Positions 58,310 to 64,000 of a stretch of DNA of 64,000 nucleotides are shown one piece after another. Every line of letters starts with the position of its first letter. Position 1 is the first letter of the stretch. Origin of the DNA: Salvia splendens (Eukaryota > Streptophyta > Magnoliopsida > Lamiales > Lamiaceae). Under the pieces are notes generated by a model, which was not told where the DNA came from, made no database searches, and saw only the letters and a list, made by a program, of their open reading frames with translations. A program made the translations under genes and the position numbers. The DNA lies in the NCBI RefSeq assembly GCF_004379255.2, contig NC_056035.1, positions 39,002,773 to 39,066,772 on the forward strand, written 5' to 3'.

Positions 58310-61300
58310 ATGATCATCCAAGGAAGCTGCTTCTCCACCTTGTTTTTGTTGCCAAATTCCTACAGATATAGTTTCAAGAAGAGGGCTACAACAAATTTCA
58401 GGATTCAGGCATTAGAAGCCAACAAGGTAAGTTTTTTTTTTTCAATATTTTCAGACCCATTTTCTCAATTAGTTGATGTGCTTTACCAGTTCTTAAAATT
58501 TTAGTCTGAAAAATGATTTGAGAGGTGATATGTTGAATAATGTGTTTTCACTGAGCGGCTATTGGGATTGCTGTCACTGGTAGTTTGAAATTGAGAATCA
58601 TATTCCAAATTATTAAGATGAAAGAACAAATTTTTATAACTAAAAACAGTGTTGGCTGTGAAGAAATTTGAAACAAGGAAAATCCTAAATGCCAATGTGA
58701 TGAAAAAAACTAGTTAAAGTATTAATGGAAAACGGGGCTCACCTCATTGGAGAAAGAGACTTACGATAAATAGACAGAGACTAGTCTTGGTAAACGCATT
58801 AAAATGGAAAAACATGACTAATTTTCGTGGACCGAGCTAGTATTTTTAGTGTTATTTGAAGAGAAATGGCTTGAAAGCATGAACACGAGAGTCCGTTGTT
58901 ATGCTTCTTTAGCCTCACACTGTCTCTAGTAGAAATAGTATGCTCAAGTTTAAATGATTCTGTACACTGTGTTCCATTTTCTGCAGTTGGATGGTGTTAA
59001 AGCAGAAGGTTCGAGAACAAATTTACAGCATGATCATCTTACATGGCCTTCTCCGAGTGACAAAATTCCGTTCTGGAAGAGAGAGTTTCTGTCTTGGGAC
59101 ATCAGCGATAGCGGCCATGTTGACATCCGGAAGGATTCTGACCCTATCCATATCATTCATGTCACAGCTGAAATGGCACCCATACCTAAGGTGGGAGGTC
59201 TTGGCGATGTTGTGACCGGGCTAGCCCGTGCTTGTTTGGTGCATGGCCATACAGTGGATGTCTTTCTACCTTTCTATGAATGTATCAAAAAACAGCATGT
59301 CAAAGAGCTGACACTGATCAGTACGTATGGATCGTATCATGATGGGAGCTGGATCCCCACTAATGTCTATCGTGGAGTACTTTTTGGAATCCCTGTTGCA
59401 TTTATCGAACCGACTAACCACTTCTTCAAGGGACAAAGCGTGTACGGAGGTTCATATGATGAACTGGAAGCGTATTTGTTCTTTAGTCGTGCCTGCCTTG
59501 AATGGCTGCAGGTACTGTGACTGTCTGTGTATTTATTATCTTAGTTATTATGACTTTCTAATGGTCGATTCTCAGATAGATTTTGATTTTGAAACCAGAT
59601 ATCGGATATGGTTGGCTAAATCGAACCTGTTTGTAGGTCTCTGCAACTCAGCCCGACATTATTCATGTCCACGAGTGGCAGACTGCTGGTTTGCCGTTGC
59701 TCTACTGGGATATGTATCAGTATCTGTCCCTTCAGGTGGAGGACACTTTGTAACAATCGTTACTCGGTGAAAACCATTTATTAGGTGAGGTTATGATCCG
59801 TATATCTCTTGCTGTCTTGCAGAAACCACGAATTGTGTTGACGATCCATAATATGGAGCACTATGGAGAATGCAGGTATGATACCAAATTGTTTCCCATT
59901 TATTGCAACTGCATCTTAGCGAAAACTGGCTTCAGCAATCCCTTCACACATGCTCTCATTCTTTTTGTCCGAATCAGCATTTACTGATCGTATTATATCT
60001 GTAATTCCGGAAGATAAGTAAAGTAAATCGATAGTTGTATCTTCTGCAGCCTCTGTGTTTATGACTAAGTACACTATTTGAGTTGATGTAGAGCTCATCT
60101 CTCTCTGTTCATGACACGAAAAATCCTTCTTTTCTACATTGACTTGTTGATGTAATCCTTTTGAAGGCAAGAGCAATTGAACAAGTGCGGTCTTGACGGA
60201 TCCGTATATGTGACTGAAGAGAAGGTTAGTCTTCAATACGTCTGCATGCTATAGATGTATGTGATTTAATTAGCCTTCTTACCTCTCCCTTTTAAGGTGA
60301 TCTTGGGATGCTGTGATTTTCATTTCGAAGGCGTGAAGGGTTGTTTCTTTTGGGCCTATTATCTCTATGATAAATCACCATTTATTATATAGCATAATTT
60401 TTCGATTAGTATCGAACTGACTATAAAGAGTTTACTCTCCAATTCGAAAATTGGCAGGCTATGGATGATAGAACTATTGGGCACAACCCCGAGAGAATAA
60501 GCTTGCTAAAAGGAGGCATTGTCTACAGCAATGCTGTAGTGTAAGTTACTGTGGATCAAATACTCTTTCTCTTTTTTTCGTGTCGATGCATATAGGCCTC
60601 TTTGACCACTGCTACCTTTTCACCGACTCGAATTAATGAAACTCTAAGTTCGTGAGGCGAAATCTGGCTGTTGCAGCTAAGCAATTGATAGAGCTTCTAA
60701 GTATATTTGTAATCTCCTGTACAGTTTCTCCAACATATCTCAAGGAAACACTTAACTCGGGATGGCTTGCTGCATGAAATCTTACATCAAGCCACATCTA
60801 ACTTGAAACACTGCTAAAGATAATTATTTCTCAATAATGGAAACGGACTAAATGGATTGTTTAATGCTTTTGGAAGGTACTTCGGTATTTTGAACGGAAT
60901 AGATACTGCAATTTGGAACCCTGCCACAGATGCATTCTTGCCTGCTAAGTTTGATGGTAATAATCTTATCTACCCACAACATTCTCGACGTTCCATAGTC
61001 TACCATATTGTTACTATACTTTTCTACTCTTATTTTCTAGATTAAGATGTCTGACATCTAGATATAAGGTTTGAGCTAAGAAATTCATCAAATTGCATTT
61101 TGGAGCTTCCTATCTAGTTTCCTTCTATGCATGTTTGTCACAGCTGAACAATGTTTACATTAGATTATCAGCACGCAGTGGTGTTTACTTCTGCCTGCAT
61201 ATAAATTATACAATGTTCATATGCAAAGCAGAATTTAACCGAGTTAGATGAAAGGTCGGTAATGTTTTTTTTGGTGGTTATGTTGTTGCCTGCTTCCTTG

Positions 61301-63255
61301 ATTTCGGCAGCTAACCAAATCGAAGGGAAAAAGATCTGCAAGCTTTATGTGCAAAGAGGGCTTGGTTTGGCTCCCGAAGCACAGGACTCTGCTAAGGTGC
61401 CCCTGGTCGTCTGCATCACTCGATTAGTTGCTCAGAAAGGTCTTCATTTGATCACTAATGCAATCAGACATGTAGGTGCCCTTGTATGTTTCTCTCACTC
61501 TCTCTCTCTCTCTCTCTGGATGCAACTTCTTTATCTTTAGTGCTATTGACACGTAGAGAGAATCATTTGTCGCGAGTCGTGACCTTTGCACTCCCATTAG
61601 CAGGGCTGCTGAGTATGCAATCTTGTGGAATCCTTTTATACCTAGAGTAGATTTAGAAAATACCAAGGTCCATCACAAGTTCTCTGTTATGCCCGGAAAC
61701 GACATTTTAGATTTAATAAAAAGAAGACATTTTGAAAGTTTCAAACTTGCCAGTGAACTGAATCTTGGGATCCAACTTAAACACTTTACAGAAATTGCAA
61801 AAGTTGTCTATATAGTAATATGCCTTCTATTTGTGTATATTTATATATTCCCTTTCTTGTGTTGAAAATGAGATGCGACGTTATTGGAGATATGTTAATC
61901 GGGATCCGTTTCAGAATGGCCAAATGATAATTTTGGGGACTGCTCCAGATGCTCGAGTTGGCAGCAAATTTGAAGGTCTTACTTAATTGGTAAAATGCAA
62001 ATTTCCTTCTCCATTCAAGTATGTTAGTTTTGATGTGCAAAATATCGGATCAAGTTCTCCTACAAAAATGTCGAACACCATCTATGTTGGACCGATCTCG
62101 TTCCATTCCAAAGTTAAAGACATTTTTGGTCGAGGCACGTACAGTAGTCAATAATTAAATGTAGTATACCCAACTGACTTCATTTCGCTTCTAGCACAAC
62201 GAAGGTCCTAGCATTCGGATTCTTCAGATGTACAGGTGATTCTTCTTTCTCGTGTGGGATTATTTAGCATTATAGAGTAGCCAGTGTGACCCCCTGCCTT
62301 CTTGTCGTGTGGATTATGCAGCGAGGAGCTTTCCCACATGCTCTATGCAGCTGCCGACATTGTGTTGGTTCCATCCATATACGAGCCATGCCCATGCGGA
62401 CTTTCTCAGATGATTGGGATGCGCTATGGAGCGGTATGTGCATTTGCTACAACATAGACATACGAACAAGTAAGGCTTAATCACAATCCGTTGTGTCATT
62501 AATGTCAGGTTCCACTGGTCAGAAAGACTGGTGGTCTTGCAGACACTGTTTTCGACATGGATGATCAGTCGCATTCTGAGATTGCAAACGGGTAAGGATC
62601 AGATCAGCTTCAGTGTTGTATGTTTGTTAGAATATTCTGAGAATCTGAGTTTTACTATCACAGTACTGTTAGTTTTACACTGTTGGATCAGATCTTATTA
62701 TTAGCTCTTTTGTTTTGGTGTTTTCCTTTTCTCCGTCTTTCTGATTATCCACTGCAGGTTTGTTTTCGAAGGGATCGTTGAACTGCGCTCTAGATCGTGC
62801 TTTTTCTTTCTACCGTGAGAGTAAGTAGATAGCTTTCTTTTTTGCCAAGATCACTTAGAGGTAAAAAATCATCCTTATCGCACTGACACGAGACAATAAG
62901 GCCAAACGCAAACACAACACAAGAATACTAACAAAATATGACTCAAGCAGATATGTACATGATACCAACAATAGCCCTACAGTGTCTAGATTCTCTTAAG
63001 TTTAATCCTTTAGTTTTATCATGTTGGCCCGATAGCAGGTTACACGGGTCCTTATCGTGTCGAAACGGTAAGGAAACATTAGTTTCGTGTGTGCTTTCAT
63101 GTTGTGTCCAAAATTGACAGCCCGTTACTTTTGGTGCAGAGCCTAATGAATGGAGGGACACGGTGAAGAAGGTTTTGCAGATGGATAATAGCTGGAACAA
63201 TGTAGCAGGAAAGTATATTGATGTCTATAACAATGTCAGAGTTAAACATCATTGA
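58310..63255 (+). pseudogene. Starch synthase-like gene (SS5/SS4-type), apparently degenerate
   Basis: The family transfers glucose from ADP-glucose to glucans, or helps granule initiation, in plastids. Recognised exons: 58310-58426 (Ser/Arg-rich transit peptide), 58987-59511, 59637-59735, 59823-59875, 60167-60224, 60458-60540, a damaged exon near 60720-60777, 60877-60956, 61311-61471, 61915-61975, 62195-62235, 62322-62433, 62509-62591, 62758-62820, 63140-63255. The GT5 domain has KVGGLGDVV (107-115) and HVHEWQTAGLPLLYWD; the C-terminal half has ITRLVAQKGLHLI and KTGGLADTVFD. The short N-terminus without coiled coils suits SS5 rather than SS4. Lesions: the exon at 60,720 lacks both splice sites and holds a stop, exons 61915-61975 and 62195-62235 join out of phase, exon 62758-62820 is frameshifted, and a 6-base duplication alters YEPCGL. 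Some of these might be rescued by splicing I did not find. Confidence 0.7.
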
Positions 63256-63930
63256 AAATATGTCAACTCCCACTCATCAATAAACAACCTATCTATGTAT
63301 CATAATCACTTAAGCTTTGGTCAAAATAAAAACAATTTAGAGGTAGTGTCACAAGTTTCATGAAGAAGACATTAATACAACATTACAGATAAATTTCAAT
63401 AATTTGAAATCTTGGTTATTTAACAAAGGACAACTATTCATTCAATTGATGTAACAATCTTGCTGCATTCTATTTTGAGGCTTATACGGATTGCTATTGC
63501 CTAGCAGCTTAAATAATTGCCCCACAATTGAACCAAGAAAAAGGTAAAAGAGAAAAGAAAAGGAGAGAGAAACAAAGGCAGCAAATACTAGACATGGGAG
63601 GCTTCTAATCCTTCCCATGCCTAAAACTACAATCTTAACAAGAGAATAGAGAAACAAACGAACACGACCGACAGAGAGAGAAGACAAAGAAGTATGAAGG
63701 CTATCCCAGATTCCAGCCTCCTTTCTTACCTGAGAGAAGCACATAACAGCCAAGTACTCACACAGAGAAAATGAGACAATACTAAGGGGGCAGAGATTAT
63801 GCAGCGCAAGTGATGACGGCAAGCATGGGACGAATTAAATGGTCACCTCAATGATCCCAGTCAGCAACTTCCCATGCCAATTGTCAACTAATACAAGCAG
63901 TTGCGGTCTGCTGGCGTCTCAACATTGGGG
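63256..63930. other. Spacer after the starch synthase-like gene
   Basis: The first part should be its 3' UTR. The rest may be the 3' UTR of a minus-strand gene entering from the right. An open frame at 63,442-63,822 on the minus strand is hydrophobic and of low complexity and I do not consider it a gene. Confidence 0.35.
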
Positions 63931-64000
63931 CTACTCCACATCTTTGTTTGAGAGGCTTTTAACACCATCTAACTGGAGGGTGTCAGCCAAGTTATCTGAC
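63931..64000 (-). CDS. Possible C-terminal end of an unidentified minus-strand gene (partial)
   Basis: The frame is open from the window edge to a TAG at 63,931-63,933. The 22 residues read include LADTLQLDGVKSLSNKD, which has the look of a real C-terminus, but I do not recognise the family. The evidence is only composition and an open frame, so chance is possible. Sequence beyond the window is needed. Confidence 0.3.
   Translation of the reverse strand, partial: SDNLADTLQLDGVKSLSNKDVE

Noticed and set aside
63442..63822. 126-codon hydrophobic minus-strand frame
   Set aside because: It has low complexity and no recognisable family, and it sits where the 3' UTR of the neighbouring minus-strand gene would be expected.

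Overview
The window is plant nuclear DNA. Its genes are split by GT-AG introns, the intergenic sequence is AT-rich and full of miniature transposons, and there are LTR retrotransposons. The gene set (cycloartenol synthase, CYP716A, Raf-like and RLCK-VII kinases, plastid starch synthase) fits a eudicot. An asterid, perhaps Lamiales, is an inference only.

Layout. (1) 1-8 kb: a complete 18-exon cycloartenol synthase gene (+) with a leader intron. (2) 12-15.6 kb: a TORTIFOLIA1/SPIRAL2-like microtubule-associated HEAT protein (+), facing a receptor-like cytoplasmic kinase of subfamily VII (16.1-18.3 kb, -). (3) 18,805-29,824: an 11-kb Ty3/gypsy element of the Tat type (two RNase H domains) with LTRs that look identical and a 5-bp target duplication. 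Its gag-pro and pol frames are in phase and separated by one UAG followed by CAA UCA, a readthrough-type context. Its 3' part carries a gene on the opposite strand with four exons. (4) 31,869-36,957: an older, decayed chromovirus-like LTR element whose reverse transcriptase is split by a 559-bp hAT-type MITE. (5) 37-42 kb: gene-free, with several Stowaway-like MITEs. (6) 42.3-44.6 kb: a complete CYP716A cytochrome P450 (+), a family whose usual job is C-28 oxidation of triterpenes. (7) 47.6-56 kb: a tandem pair of Raf-like kinases (-) that share a nearly identical 225-bp tract, which looks like gene conversion. (8) 58.3-63.3 kb: a starch-synthase-like gene (+) with several lesions, probably decayed. 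(9) The last 70 bases may be the 3' end of another minus-strand gene.

Working together. The sterol cyclase and the P450 both belong to triterpenoid metabolism, but 34 kb and unrelated genes separate them, and the cyclase has all the diagnostic cycloartenol residues (Tyr410, His477, Ile481, Asp483). Linkage is therefore noted rather than claimed as a biosynthetic cluster. The most unusual material is the expression layout of the young Tat-type retroelement, then the conversion tract in the kinase pair and the decaying starch synthase.
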